The notes: generated by a model not told the origin, from the sequence alone. Positions 8,474 through 17,090 are shown, counted from the stretch's first letter. The stretch is 64,000 bases of DNA from Vibrio salinus (GCF_021272385.1 NZ_JAJSDZ010000010.1:558001-622000); one strand, 5' to 3'. Made by a program: numbers and translations.

Positions 8474-8676
8474 TTATACCCAAACGACCTGAAGATGCAT
8501 GATTCAGCGCCAGCAGAAATGTGCGTTTCGGCTGGTGCCCTGCGGGTGAGTTTGTCCGGGCTTGCTCCAGCGTTACTGATTCTCAACGTAGAACGACTAT
8601 GTTTTCAAATCAGCGCCTTGTTTCAAGCCCGAACAAATCTCACTGAACACCGCATCTTCAGGTTGCTTGGGTATAA
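8474..8676. repeat. 203-bp MITE-like palindromic element
   Basis: The ends are 25-bp inverted repeats with two mismatches: TTATACCCAAACGACCTGAA... at 8474-8498 and the complement of 8652-8676. The core contains no gene. Reading through it gives a spurious 119-codon frame. TATACCC/GGGTATA ends and a length near 200 bp recall ERIC-type intergenic repeats, and I recall related dispersed elements from Vibrio genomes. No convincing target duplication is visible. Only one copy lies in this window. It occupies most of the 470-base gap between the lipoprotein and the next gene. Confidence 0.72.
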
Positions 8677-8831
8677 AGCCCCGCAACGGTCTCAATTTCT
8701 ATTTATAAGACGGCAATAACCCAATGAATTATAAAATTAATACAATGAGATAATGATTCTATGCTAAATCTATTGCGTGACCAGTTTTGTTGTGATTGTA
8801 TAAAAATCAGAGAGTAAACCGAGCCCATACC

Positions 8832-10268
8832 ATGACAGCCGATACGACACTTCCAATAAGAAACTTCAATGAGAATCAAAATCTCATTGTTACTCATGAG
8901 GCCATGAGTCTTTGGTTTGCAGACCGAGAGCGTTGGCGAGAATGGGCGGGTAACGACCATCTTATTCTTGAAGGTGAAGTCGCTCTAGACCTATGGCGGT
9001 GTGGCCGTGAAAAATGGAATGACTGGTGTCAATCGCAGCCTAAAGCCGATATCTCTTTTAAAGAAGTGATATTTGACAGTGGGGCAACGGTTTCTTTTTT
9101 CGGATTTGAGTTTCCAAATTATGGGGAAGTTGATTTCAGCTTTGCAGAATTTAGAAGTGGGGAGGTCGATTTCAGAGGGACTAAATTCGGATACGGAGAT
9201 TTGCGTTTCTTGTGTACTGAATTTGGTGAGGGAAAGGTGGATTTCTCGAATTCTAAATTTGGAGGTGGAGAGGTCGATTTCCGGGGGATAAAATTTGGTG
9301 AGGGAGTCGTTAGTTTCAGGAATAGTGAATTTGGTGGCGGAGAGGTAAGTTTCTTTGAAGCTGAATTTGGTGATGGGAATGTGTTCTTCACGGGTGCCGA
9401 ATTTGGTCATGGGAATGTGAGCTTTCAGATGGCCCGATTCGGTCATGGGGAGGTGACATTTGATAATGCAAATTTTGGTGGACATGTCGGTTTCAAGGAT
9501 GTTTCTATCAGTGAAGGGTGCACATCCATTAGCTTTCGTTTTGCTTCTTTTAAAAGTAGCGTGGAATTTTCAACACGGGAAGTACTTCCTTTTATTCCTG
9601 ATTTTGTTGGCACCAAAACCACGAACCACTTTGTTCTCACTGGCCTGAAGTGTTCCTTTAAGCGAAAATGGTTCACCGATGCCAGTAAGCAGGCTGAGCG
9701 TCTTTGCAGATTAAAAGAGATTGCCGAACATAATAAAGACTACAAATCTGCTTTGCGCTTTCATGCTGATGAAATGCGTGCTGCCCGTTGGTTCTGGCCC
9801 TCTTATTCGGATGTTTTTTCCATATTTCATTTCATAAAACCTTTTGGGGCCGGTTTACTTGATTGGCTATTTTCGACCTGCAGTTCTTATGGTCAGTCCA
9901 TTATTAAACCTGTTTTAGGTTTTTTGTTAGTGGTTTTCATACTTATTGCTTTAACAATGCATGAATCCAATACAATAGAAGCAAAAAACTGGCATCCTTT
10001 TTCAAGCAATGTTGTTCCAGATGCTTGTACGGTAGATTGTCACCGGTTGGAGGGCAATACCCGGGATATTCTTTATTTGGCCTCAACGGTATCGCTGAGC
10101 AAGGCGATACCCTTTCTTGGTGGTATTGGTCTTGATGCGGCCGAAGTACGCAAAGAGCTAAACCTGTCAGCAAGGTATGGCGTTATGAGTTCATTGCTGA
10201 GTGGGTTGTCTTTTCTGTTTATGTTTCTTATCGGTCTGGGGCTTAGGAATAAGTTCCGGTTAAGGTAA
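8832..10268 (+). CDS. membrane-anchored 12-residue-repeat (pentapeptide-like) solenoid protein
   Basis: 478 residues from ATG 8832; the frame stays open to a TTG at 8796. Residues about 1-75 form a helical head (WFADRERWREWAGNDH). Residues about 90-215 hold roughly ten consecutive 12-residue units of consensus FGxGxVxFxxAx, for example FGEGKVDFSNSK, FGGGEVDFRGIK and FGDGNVFFTGAE. The regular Phe and Gly pattern predicts a narrow right-handed beta-solenoid related to pentapeptide-repeat proteins, but the period is 12 rather than 5. After a helical linker (KQAERLCRLKEIAEHNKDYK) come two membrane helices, IIKPVLGFLLVVFILIALTM and a C-terminal GVMSSLLSGLSFLFMFLIGL. This C-terminal layout is seen in membrane-bound pentapeptide proteins of unknown role. 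Confidence 0.82.
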   Translation: MTADTTLPIRNFNENQNLIVTHEAMSLWFADRERWREWAGNDHLILEGEVALDLWRCGREKWNDWCQSQPKADISFKEVIFDSGATVSFFGFEFPNYGEVDFSFAEFRSGEVDFRGTKFGYGDLRFLCTEFGEGKVDFSNSKFGGGEVDFRGIKFGEGVVSFRNSEFGGGEVSFFEAEFGDGNVFFTGAEFGHGNVSFQMARFGHGEVTFDNANFGGHVGFKDVSISEGCTSISFRFASFKSSVEFSTREVLPFIPDFVGTKTTNHFVLTGLKCSFKRKWFTDASKQAERLCRLKEIAEHNKDYKSALRFHADEMRAARWFWPSYSDVFSIFHFIKPFGAGLLDWLFSTCSSYGQSIIKPVLGFLLVVFILIALTMHESNTIEAKNWHPFSSNVVPDACTVDCHRLEGNTRDILYLASTVSLSKAIPFLGGIGLDAAEVRKELNLSARYGVMSSLLSGLSFLFMFLIGLGLRNKFRLR

Positions 10269-10345
10269 CTGATCGACATGCCGTCATCCTATCACCACCC
10301 AAACACGGACTTATCTGACAGAATTGATACGGAAAGTAAGCACTT

Positions 10346-10388
10346 CAGCAGAAACGGCGTTGTTATAAACAAAATGCCGTTTCTGCTG
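10346..10388. terminator. strong hairpin after the solenoid-repeat gene
   Basis: CAGCAGAAACGGC (10346-10358) pairs perfectly with GCCGTTTCTGCTG (10376-10388), and the loop holds a second stem TTGTT/AACAA. The following TTTCGTCGT is a weak T tract, so this is a probable terminator. Confidence 0.6.
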
Positions 10389-10733
10389 TTTCGTCGTCAT
10401 CCGTGTTAATCGTTTTTTTGATATCCATATCTCTGCACTTTTGTTTTGATAAAGTCTCTCAGATGTTCAGGAAAATCAAAAAAGAACCTAGCTATGATGA
10501 GGAGAAAACTTATATTCAATTAGTATATATACTATTTATTTTGTTGTTTTATAAGTAAAATTTAAATATGAATCAATGCAGTTAAAGGTATTATAAATTA
10601 TTTTAGTTTCCATAAAATAATTTATGGGTTATTTATTCGTTTATACCTGAACCTATCCCATTGGCCTGTTTTGCAACCCATATTGAAAAAGCATAGACTG
10701 GAACAATCATTCTCTTTTTTCATTGGTCAATAT
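10389..10733. other. AT-rich intergenic region without a recognised gene
   Basis: 345 bases of strongly AT-rich DNA upstream of the LysR gene. No RNA gene, operator or convincing promoter was picked out by eye. It may be the edge of the accessory segment. Confidence 0.4.
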
Positions 10734-11570
10734 ATGTTGCTTGAAGGCATTGAAACACTTCTCGTACTGAGTAAAGAGAAAACGATGAGCCGTACGGGAA
10801 GCGTACTGTATCTTAGCCAATCCGCCGTCAGTAAGCGTATAACCAAATTAGAAAAGCGTCTGGGGAAGAAATTAGTCGAGCCAGATGGCCGTTACGTTAT
10901 GCTGACGGCAGAGGCGAAAGTGTTGATTGAGAACATCAGTCCAACATTCAGTGAGTTATGCGGGCAAATATACGAACAGCAGGTGCTAGCCAGTGATTCT
11001 CTGCTACGTATCGACTGCTCAGAAACGCTGGTTGCCGGGTATTTCAGCCACGCCTTAACACATTGCTTTCATGATGATCCTAATTTAACGATTACGACAA
11101 ACCATACTCCACGAATTGTGGAAAATGTGAAATCGGGGAAAGCCGTTCTTGGATTATGCGCAGGGTACCTGCCTCCGGGTCATGGTCTGTTAAGCATTCA
11201 CCTTTTTGATGAGCCATATTATATTGTCAGCCGCGATCCGTTAAACGAGTTACCGGGCGTGTTAATCACAACCGATCTTACTAACAGCGCAAACACCTAC
11301 CAGTCAGACATCTTGGAAGAATTGAAAATACGCCCCGTGATGGAGCTAGACTCGTATACAGCAGCAGCTCACTTGGCATTGCAAGGAGCTGCGCCTGCCC
11401 TTGTACCACTTTCAGTAGTAAAAGCACTGAGTATAGAAGAATGTCATTTATACAAGTATGGTGAGCTCGCCCCTCTATATAGACCAATTTACATCTGTGT
11501 ACGGCAAAACAACTTTCGGTTAGAGCGCATTAAGAAAGTCATAAACACTATATCTGAAGTGTCGCTATAG
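10734..11570 (+). CDS. LysR-family transcriptional regulator
   Basis: 278 residues from ATG 10734. A TTG at 10671 would add 21 residues ahead of the HTH, and LysR proteins normally begin close to it. The HTH (LEGIETLLVLSKEKTMSRTGSVLYLSQSAVSKRITKLEKRLG) is clear, followed by a typical effector domain (DSLLRIDCSETLVAGYFSHAL). The gene is convergent with, and 12 bases from, the RidA-like gene, so a link with that two-gene unit is plausible but is not shown by a shared promoter. Confidence 0.87.
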   Translation: MLLEGIETLLVLSKEKTMSRTGSVLYLSQSAVSKRITKLEKRLGKKLVEPDGRYVMLTAEAKVLIENISPTFSELCGQIYEQQVLASDSLLRIDCSETLVAGYFSHALTHCFHDDPNLTITTNHTPRIVENVKSGKAVLGLCAGYLPPGHGLLSIHLFDEPYYIVSRDPLNELPGVLITTDLTNSANTYQSDILEELKIRPVMELDSYTAAAHLALQGAAPALVPLSVVKALSIEECHLYKYGELAPLYRPIYICVRQNNFRLERIKKVINTISEVSL

Positions 11571-11582
11571 AGTTAAAATGTT

Positions 11583-11960
11583 CTATTCACATAGAGCTAT
11601 GCAATCTATTTCTATTTTTAGCCCAAAATGAAGGTCTCTGGTGGGTACGATTGTCCGTACTGGTTTATGAATCGTAAAGTACTCGCCACAAACACTATTG
11701 ACGGTATCCCACATATGGACATCTGAAATATAGATAACGAGTTTTAGAACCTTATCAATACTCGATCCCGCGTCTTCAAGAATAATCGCCAAATTATCTA
11801 AGACCCTGCGGGCTTGTTGTTCAATATCTCCTGTAACTTTTCCCCCAGTATCTGGGTTGATTGGTAGCTGGCCTGAAACGTAAGCTAAATTATTACAAAC
11901 AATCGCCTGAGAGTAGTGCCCAGAAGGTTTCAGGGCATTATTGGTTTGTATATACCTCAT
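11583..11960 (-). CDS. RidA (YjgF/YER057c/UK114) family protein
   Basis: 125 residues. Members hydrolyse reactive enamine/imine intermediates made by PLP enzymes. Family signatures are the N-terminal SGHYSQAIVCNNLAYVSGQLP and the C-terminal PVRTIVPTRDLHFGLKIEID. The Arg in PTRDL lies near, but one position off, the catalytic Arg of canonical RidA, so deaminase activity is not assured. ATG 11960 is preferred because GAGGG sits 8 bases upstream; a TTG at 11975 overlapping the previous stop is the alternative. It follows the threonine-synthase-like gene in the same operon, a sensible pairing because such enzymes release enamines. Confidence 0.88.
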   Translation of the reverse strand: MRYIQTNNALKPSGHYSQAIVCNNLAYVSGQLPINPDTGGKVTGDIEQQARRVLDNLAIILEDAGSSIDKVLKLVIYISDVHMWDTVNSVCGEYFTIHKPVRTIVPTRDLHFGLKIEIDCIALCE

Positions 11961-11971
11961 CGTTAATACCC

Positions 11972-13102
11972 TCAATTGGTTAATTTACTGAATAGTTGCT
12001 GAATAGAGTTCGTCGCTTTGAGACCATTTCCAGTTATCACACCAACTGTTAAGTCTTTTGCGCCAATCTCTCCTGTTTCTAAAAGTCGAGCTATACCCGC
12101 AAACGCAGTTGCCGATGTAGGCTCGATAAAAAATCCTTGCTGCCCCATTTCTTCTATTGCTGATTGGATTTGTTGTTCATTAACACTAATGAAACTGCCA
12201 TTAGACTGCTGAACAAATTCAATGATTTCTTTCAGGCGAGATGAGTGCTGAATCTTGATACCTTCAGCTATAGTGTTCAATGATGTTATCTCAATATCTT
12301 CACCATTAAATACCTGAACAAACGGTTTAATACCTTCACTTTGAATTCCAAAGATACGAGGTATCTTGTCTATTTCCCTACCTTTTAATAATTCTGAGAA
12401 GCCAAGGTATGCACCAGCTAGCAGGCTACCATTACCTGCTGGTGCCACAAAATTGTCCGGAGCTTTATAACCACATTGTTCCCAGATTTCATAGGCAATA
12501 GATTTCACTCCTTCAATAAATAATGGATGCCAATTATGCCCTACGTAGCAACTTCCGTGTGTTTTAGAGCTGTTCATTGCTGCTAAGGCAACATCTTCCC
12601 TTGTCCCTTCAATTTCAATACAGTTTGCACCATAAACTCTGGTTTGTGTGGTTTTTCCTAAAGATGTTCCTGCGGGCACAAATATGTTGCACTTCATTTT
12701 CCCTTTAGCTGCGTACCCAGCATAGGCACTGCCACCATTGCCACTAGAATCCTCAGCAATGCTATCTATTCCTTGTTTTTTCAGGTAATTGATGACCATA
12801 GCAGCCCCTCGATCTTTAAATGACCCAGTTGGTTGTAATGAATCCATTTTTGCAAGAATCGGAATACCAGATATTTCGGCATCAGCCAGTGGTGTAATGA
12901 CTTCATTAAAAGATGCCTGAACTTCATGTTTTTTTACTGGTAAAGCTTTGGAATATCGCCATATTGATAGTTCATTCTTAATCAAATTACTCTTATTAAA
13001 AGAAAATTCAGGCTTAACCCAAAGGGCTGAGCCACAAGTGCATCTAATTAATTCAGGTATAGGTAGGTATTCTTTACCGCAGCTCTTACAGATAAATTTC
13101 AT
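11972..13102 (-). CDS. threonine-synthase-like PLP-dependent enzyme
   Basis: 376 residues from ATG 13102 (GAGG 6-7 bases upstream; another ATG at 13114 has a weaker site). An N-terminal zinc ribbon (FICKSCGKEY ... IRCTCGSAL) leads into a fold-type II PLP enzyme: KMDSLQPTGSFKDRGAAM contains the Schiff-base Lys, EDSSGNGGSAYAGYAAKGK binds the phosphate region, and PAGNGSLLAGAYLGF is the glycine loop. This layout is that of threonine synthase ThrC2 and diaminopropionate-like lyases. With no thrA or thrB nearby, the real substrate is open. It is the first gene of an operon with the RidA-like protein. Confidence 0.86.
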   Translation of the reverse strand: MKFICKSCGKEYLPIPELIRCTCGSALWVKPEFSFNKSNLIKNELSIWRYSKALPVKKHEVQASFNEVITPLADAEISGIPILAKMDSLQPTGSFKDRGAAMVINYLKKQGIDSIAEDSSGNGGSAYAGYAAKGKMKCNIFVPAGTSLGKTTQTRVYGANCIEIEGTREDVALAAMNSSKTHGSCYVGHNWHPLFIEGVKSIAYEIWEQCGYKAPDNFVAPAGNGSLLAGAYLGFSELLKGREIDKIPRIFGIQSEGIKPFVQVFNGEDIEITSLNTIAEGIKIQHSSRLKEIIEFVQQSNGSFISVNEQQIQSAIEEMGQQGFFIEPTSATAFAGIARLLETGEIGAKDLTVGVITGNGLKATNSIQQLFSKLTN

Positions 13103-13206
13103 AGTTCGCCTCATGTCTGTTCCGTATCGTTTGGTTAGACATTACAAGTGATTGGCACGCTGTATAAACGAAACGTGGGCAATTGTTATATTCCTAATTG
13201 GAATCA

Positions 13207-13560
13207 ATGAAAATTGAGGTGAGCTCCCATGATATGTATGACTCAGGCACAACGAAAAGAAAGGATTTCGCTGAAAGGATATTAGCATTGTTTGAACTTG
13301 ACCATCTCTTTGACATCATAAATGGTGGCGATGTCGGTATTACCAAGGTACATCAGTTGTCAGGGTTGTTATCGGATAAATCTATTGGCTCAGGTTCTGT
13401 GATGGTGGGCGACCGAAATGCAGACTTAATCGGAGCTAACCGGAATGGACTCAAATCCGTCGGTGTCTTATGGGGATATGGCTGTTATGAAGAATTGTCA
13501 TCTGAAAATCCGTCTATGATACTCAGCACCACTAAAGAGCTAAGTAATATTACCCTATAA
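13207..13560 (+). pseudogene. N-terminally truncated HAD-family phosphatase (Gph-like)
   Basis: About 117 residues correspond only to the C-terminal half of phosphoglycolate-phosphatase-like HAD enzymes: FAERILALFELDHLFDIINGGD, then motif III/IV VMVGDRNADLIGANRNGLKSVGVLWGYG. The nucleophile motif DxDGTL and the cap domain are missing, and none of the three frames upstream (13115-13206) encodes them. A catalytic product is therefore unlikely. A TTG at 13198 also opens the frame. The remnant starts right at the divergent start of the PLP-enzyme gene, suggesting that insertion of that operon or a deletion removed the 5' half. Confidence 0.75.
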
Positions 13561-13657
13561 CCTCTGTTATATTTTCAAAAAACGCCAGTCTTAATAGCAC
13601 CATACCGTCTAATCACTACCTATACTAAAAGAGGAATAATAAGAAAGGGCCTGAATT

Positions 13658-14221
13658 ATGTGTGGCAGACTTAGTGTTATTCGTGATCCTCTGTGCCATA
13701 TTGTTCGTGATAAATTTGGCATCTCTTTTCAAACCGATACCAATCAGGATTTGCGTCCGACTCAACAGGTTGCCTGTGTGATGCAAAAGAGCGGTCAGTT
13801 GCAGCAGGGTAATTTAATTTGGGGCATACAGCCTGGCTGGACAAACAGTGTCATTTTCAATGCAAAGGCGGAGACGGTTTCTGTTAAGGCAACATTTATT
13901 GATGGTTTTGAAAACTCCAGGGTCATTGTTCCCTGCAGTGGATGGTATGAGTGGGTCGATGAACAGGGACAAAAGGAGAAATACTGTTTCAGTCCGGGTA
14001 ATAATGATGTGTTTTATGTGGCTGGTATTTTACTGGAAAACAAGACGAAATTGATTATTTTGACCACTGAATCCAATGATCAGTGCCGGGAATATTATGA
14101 ACGAATGCCTCTGCTTATCGAAACTGATTGTGTTATGACATGGTTAACGGGTCCGGTAGAACGTGTGTTTCCGTTGCTAATTAATCCATTTTCCGATGAT
14201 ATAAAAATTAACAGAGCATAG
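13658..14221 (+). CDS. SRAP-domain protein (HMCES/YedK family) lacking the usual histidine
   Basis: 187 residues. SRAP proteins crosslink to abasic sites in single-stranded DNA through Cys2 and shield them. Cys2 (MCGRLS), Asn68 (FNAKAET) and Glu98 (GWYEW) are present. The fourth active-site residue, His in the HxRMP motif of YedK and HMCES, is replaced by Tyr147 (YYERMP). The family is generally about 220 residues, so this copy is short, with compact loops. Crosslink formation may persist while its reversal could be altered. It stands alone, preceded by an AGAGGAATAA ribosome site region. Confidence 0.9.
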   Translation: MCGRLSVIRDPLCHIVRDKFGISFQTDTNQDLRPTQQVACVMQKSGQLQQGNLIWGIQPGWTNSVIFNAKAETVSVKATFIDGFENSRVIVPCSGWYEWVDEQGQKEKYCFSPGNNDVFYVAGILLENKTKLIILTTESNDQCREYYERMPLLIETDCVMTWLTGPVERVFPLLINPFSDDIKINRA

Positions 14222-14223
14222 TG

Positions 14224-14253
14224 AATTTTAATGATAACGTTTACATTAAAATT
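14224..14253. terminator. 10-bp perfect inverted repeat after the SRAP gene
   Basis: AATTTTAATG (14224-14233) and CATTAAAATT (14244-14253) flank a 10-base loop immediately after the stop codon. The AT-rich stem makes it a weak terminator or operator candidate. Confidence 0.4.
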
Positions 14254-14434
14254 GAGTAAACAGTGACCTGTTTATCATTGGTGCAATGAAGTCACTAATT
14301 TAATTGAATAATCGATTTCTTTGTGAGTAAATATGCTGAGATCAGTTGAGTATTGATGCTAAATATTGATGTAATCAATATCTTCTGTGAATAATTACTT
14401 TATAACAGGAATAATATAGCAAATAGGTTGCATA

Positions 14435-14641
14435 ATGAATAACTTTTTCATCGATAATGGAGAACAGGTTGTAAGAGAAGTTATCGCAGATTTATTAGAA
14501 TTGTTCAGTGAGCAGATTAAAGAGGGACATGATCCGAAAACGGTTATCAAATATTTCGGAGCAACGCTAGAGGTCAGGTTGGTTGATTTTGAAGGGAGTG
14601 ATGTTACTAAAGAAGAAAATGATAAGTGTGTCGTGGTTTAA
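14435..14641 (+). CDS. small acidic orphan protein
   Basis: 68 residues (MNNFFIDNGEQVVREVIADL ... KCVVV), helical in the first half and acidic overall. Composition is coding-like, and an AGGTTGC lies at usable distance from the ATG. No family is recognised. The gene has its own flanks, with inverted repeats before (14224) and after (14719), consistent with a monocistronic unit. It could be spurious, but lacks a competing frame on the other strand. Confidence 0.55.
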   Translation: MNNFFIDNGEQVVREVIADLLELFSEQIKEGHDPKTVIKYFGATLEVRLVDFEGSDVTKEENDKCVVV

Positions 14642-14718
14642 TTACCGCTGATTATTTTTTCCTTTCATCTGAGCAGCAATTCTGCTGTTCCATACACTAG
14701 TAATTACTTTCATTAATT

Positions 14719-14749
14719 ATTTTCATCCTTATTCAATTGGGATGAAAAT
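14719..14749. terminator. hairpin between the small orphan and the RluA-type gene
   Basis: ATTTTCATCC (14719-14728) pairs with GGATGAAAAT (14740-14749) between convergent genes. It is a probable bidirectional terminator with AT-rich flanks. Confidence 0.5.
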
Positions 14750-14794
14750 TTGTCGTGTTTAATAATCACGGTATGATACTGATCATTTGATCAT

Positions 14795-16489
14795 TTAAAA
14801 CTCGGCATCAATCTGAAAAGAGAGCCGTTTGTGAGTATAGGGATGATCGAAAGTTAATGTTTCGGCATGCAGATGTAATCGTTTCGCTTTATCTCCGTAT
14901 AAGTCATCGCCTACCATAGGGGAATTCAGTCCCAGGTAATGAGCACAATGGACTCTGAGTTGGTGTGTTCGTCCTGTTTTTGGATAGAGATAAAGCCTCG
15001 TTCTGTTTTTATCACGCCGGATAACTTCCCAATAAGTTTCTGCTGCTTTTCCCCGTTTTTCACAGACGATCTGACGTGGTTTATCATCAAAGTCCGGGGC
15101 CAGAGGTAGCCGGATGTAACCGTTATTATCCATCACCAGTCCTTCCAGTTCTGCGATGTATCGTTTTTCAACACTTCTGGAAATGAACTGTTTCTGTAAA
15201 TTTTTATTTGCTCTTTTGGTCAGGGCAAAGACTAGCAGACCCGAAGTAGACATATCCAGCCGATGAATGACAAACGGCCCCTCGTTACTTTCTTTTAGCT
15301 GTTCTTTTAACCGTTCTTTCAACCGGTGAAAGGCTGAATCCTGAATATGAACACCCGGAACAGAGAGCATCTCTGCCGGTTTATTGAGAACGACAATGGC
15401 ATCATCCTGATAAACGATATCGATATCTTTATCGCTGACAGGAGCGGTTTGTAGCGGGTTAGGTTCGACAGTAAGCCCTTGCAACATATGGGTGAGTATC
15501 GGTAAGCACTTACTCTGACAGGAAGGATAAAATTTCCTGTGTTTACGAATGGCAGATTTGGGAGAATGACCCCACCAGAATTCGGCCATAGTGACAGGGA
15601 GCAGGTTATGCCGGTAGGCAAACTGCAATAACTTAGGTGCAGCACATTCGCCGGAACCGGCGGGTGGAACCGGTGACCGGGTATCTTTGAACAGATCGAT
15701 CAGAATGGCTTCCTGCCCATTCGCATTCAGCAGTTTATAGTTTGAGAACAAGCTGTGCTGTAACTGGTTTGAACGCTGTTTCCGTTCTTCTTTTAGCCGG
15801 CTTATTTCTTCCAGATGGAGCTCTAATTTTTCACTATATTGTGTTATCTGTTCCTGCCATTTTTGTTTTGTTGCTGCCAGGGCCTTCTTTTCTTCGATAC
15901 TTTGTCTGGCAAGCTCGTTGATGATGATGTCACGTTCAGATGATGGCAGGGTTTCCGCTTCAGTCCGTGCCTGTTTGCGCGCTTTACGCGTTTTCACCAT
16001 ATCCTGCTGAGTAGCGGCAATTTCTGCTTCTGCTTTCTTCCGGCAACGTTCAAGCCGGGTTTGTAACTGTTGTTCTTCCTGAGAAGCAGAAAGTTCAGAA
16101 ATTAACGTGTTTAACCGGTTAATATGTTCCGACTCCTTCAGAAAGACATTGTCATGATCGAGAATATCATAAACAGGAGGAACAAAGCCTTCATAATGGT
16201 TTGAACCGGCCAGTTTACCTGAAAATCCGGCAAGAAAACCCAATTCACCGTTTGAGTCTTTGACGATCAATACTCCGAACATTTTTCCAGCATATTCTTC
16301 CTGACTCTGAGTTTTATAATGGGCGTCGAGCAAATTTTTCCGGGTCAGTTCTTCTTGTAACTGTTCCGCTGCTTTAATACAGAGCGGATGCGGTTCGTAA
16401 CAGAAGGGATACGTAAACATTTCCGGTAGTTCGATGCCACTAATGGAGTGACTGAATCGGCGAAAATAAGATGAAAGAGATAATGGCAT
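14795..16489 (-). CDS. RluA-family pseudouridine synthase with long N-terminal extension
   Basis: 564 residues, about twice RluA. The C-terminal 220 residues carry the synthase: IVYQDDAIVVLNKPAEMLSVPG, catalytic Asp in HRLDMSTSGLLVFAL, and PKTGRTHQLRVHCAH. Residues about 130-255 are a strongly charged coiled coil (QTRLERCRKKAEAEIAATQQ ... KLELHLEEISRLKEERKQRS). The first 100 residues (VLIVKDSNGELGFLAGFSGK) form an extra domain. Such long RluA proteins occur in Vibrio and relatives. The RNA target, 23S rRNA or tRNA uridine, cannot be named from sequence. No clear ribosome site precedes the ATG. Confidence 0.92.
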   Translation of the reverse strand: MPLSLSSYFRRFSHSISGIELPEMFTYPFCYEPHPLCIKAAEQLQEELTRKNLLDAHYKTQSQEEYAGKMFGVLIVKDSNGELGFLAGFSGKLAGSNHYEGFVPPVYDILDHDNVFLKESEHINRLNTLISELSASQEEQQLQTRLERCRKKAEAEIAATQQDMVKTRKARKQARTEAETLPSSERDIIINELARQSIEEKKALAATKQKWQEQITQYSEKLELHLEEISRLKEERKQRSNQLQHSLFSNYKLLNANGQEAILIDLFKDTRSPVPPAGSGECAAPKLLQFAYRHNLLPVTMAEFWWGHSPKSAIRKHRKFYPSCQSKCLPILTHMLQGLTVEPNPLQTAPVSDKDIDIVYQDDAIVVLNKPAEMLSVPGVHIQDSAFHRLKERLKEQLKESNEGPFVIHRLDMSTSGLLVFALTKRANKNLQKQFISRSVEKRYIAELEGLVMDNNGYIRLPLAPDFDDKPRQIVCEKRGKAAETYWEVIRRDKNRTRLYLYPKTGRTHQLRVHCAHYLGLNSPMVGDDLYGDKAKRLHLHAETLTFDHPYTHKRLSFQIDAEF

Positions 16490-16643
16490 GTGAATAAGTC
16501 GGAATAAAAAAACGGCCCCATGATAACGTGAAGTGCCTGAGATGTCTTTATTATGTTATAAGTCATGAAACTATTATAGAATTTTGCTTTGTTTTCTAGT
16601 ACGTTAATTTAGTTTTTTAAATGGATAGCATCCGAGGTATTGA

Positions 16644-17090
16644 GTGACCGACAGCGCTAAACAAATCATTCCTGAAGATATTCGTCATGATCCCGGTATT
16701 CAGAGAATGCTGGAACGTATGCCGGATTCAGTACAGAAAAGCTTTAATGATGAGCAACTTATGCATATCCGGAATGCCATCGGTGCCCGTAACTGGGGAA
16801 ATCATAAGATTGACTGCCGTGGCGTGATTACTTTTCCCATGCTTGGCTGGCGATACTATTTTGTCTTTCTTTTCGGCAAAAACCGTCGCCACCTGACTGG
16901 CAAAGAGAAACGGATAGCCAATGGCTTAGGAACGCTTATTGCCGCCGGTCTACTGACTGTGGTTGTCCTGTTTGTCCTCGTTATTCTGTATCTTTTAAAA
17001 TCGGCGTTGGGTATTGATATTTTTCCGGGGTTCTCATTTGGCCTGTGGACTTGGTTTAAGGCGAATGTCCTCAGTGGACCCGTTTTTTAG
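16644..17090 (+). CDS. uncharacterised membrane protein
   Basis: 148 residues from GTG 16644 with GAGG eight bases before it. The N-terminal half is soluble (EDIRHDPGIQRMLERMPDSV, FNDEQLMHIRNAIGARNWGN, then HKIDCRGVITFPMLGWRYYF). Two hydrophobic segments follow, the second being LGTLIAAGLLTVVVLFVLVILYLL. I recall similar conserved hypothetical proteins in Vibrio but know of no function. It stands between the divergent RluA-type gene and zevA. Confidence 0.72.
   Translation: MTDSAKQIIPEDIRHDPGIQRMLERMPDSVQKSFNDEQLMHIRNAIGARNWGNHKIDCRGVITFPMLGWRYYFVFLFGKNRRHLTGKEKRIANGLGTLIAAGLLTVVVLFVLVILYLLKSALGIDIFPGFSFGLWTWFKANVLSGPVF

Noticed and set aside
8360-8719. 119-codon open frame on the plus strand
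   Set aside because: It reads through the inverted-repeat element 8474-8676. The protein has no coding character, and the frame is explained by the repeat.
8991-9485. 164-codon minus-strand frame with repetitive Lys/Phe/Thr protein
   Set aside because: It is the antisense shadow of the 36-bp repeats in the solenoid gene. The periodicity is inherited from the plus-strand gene.
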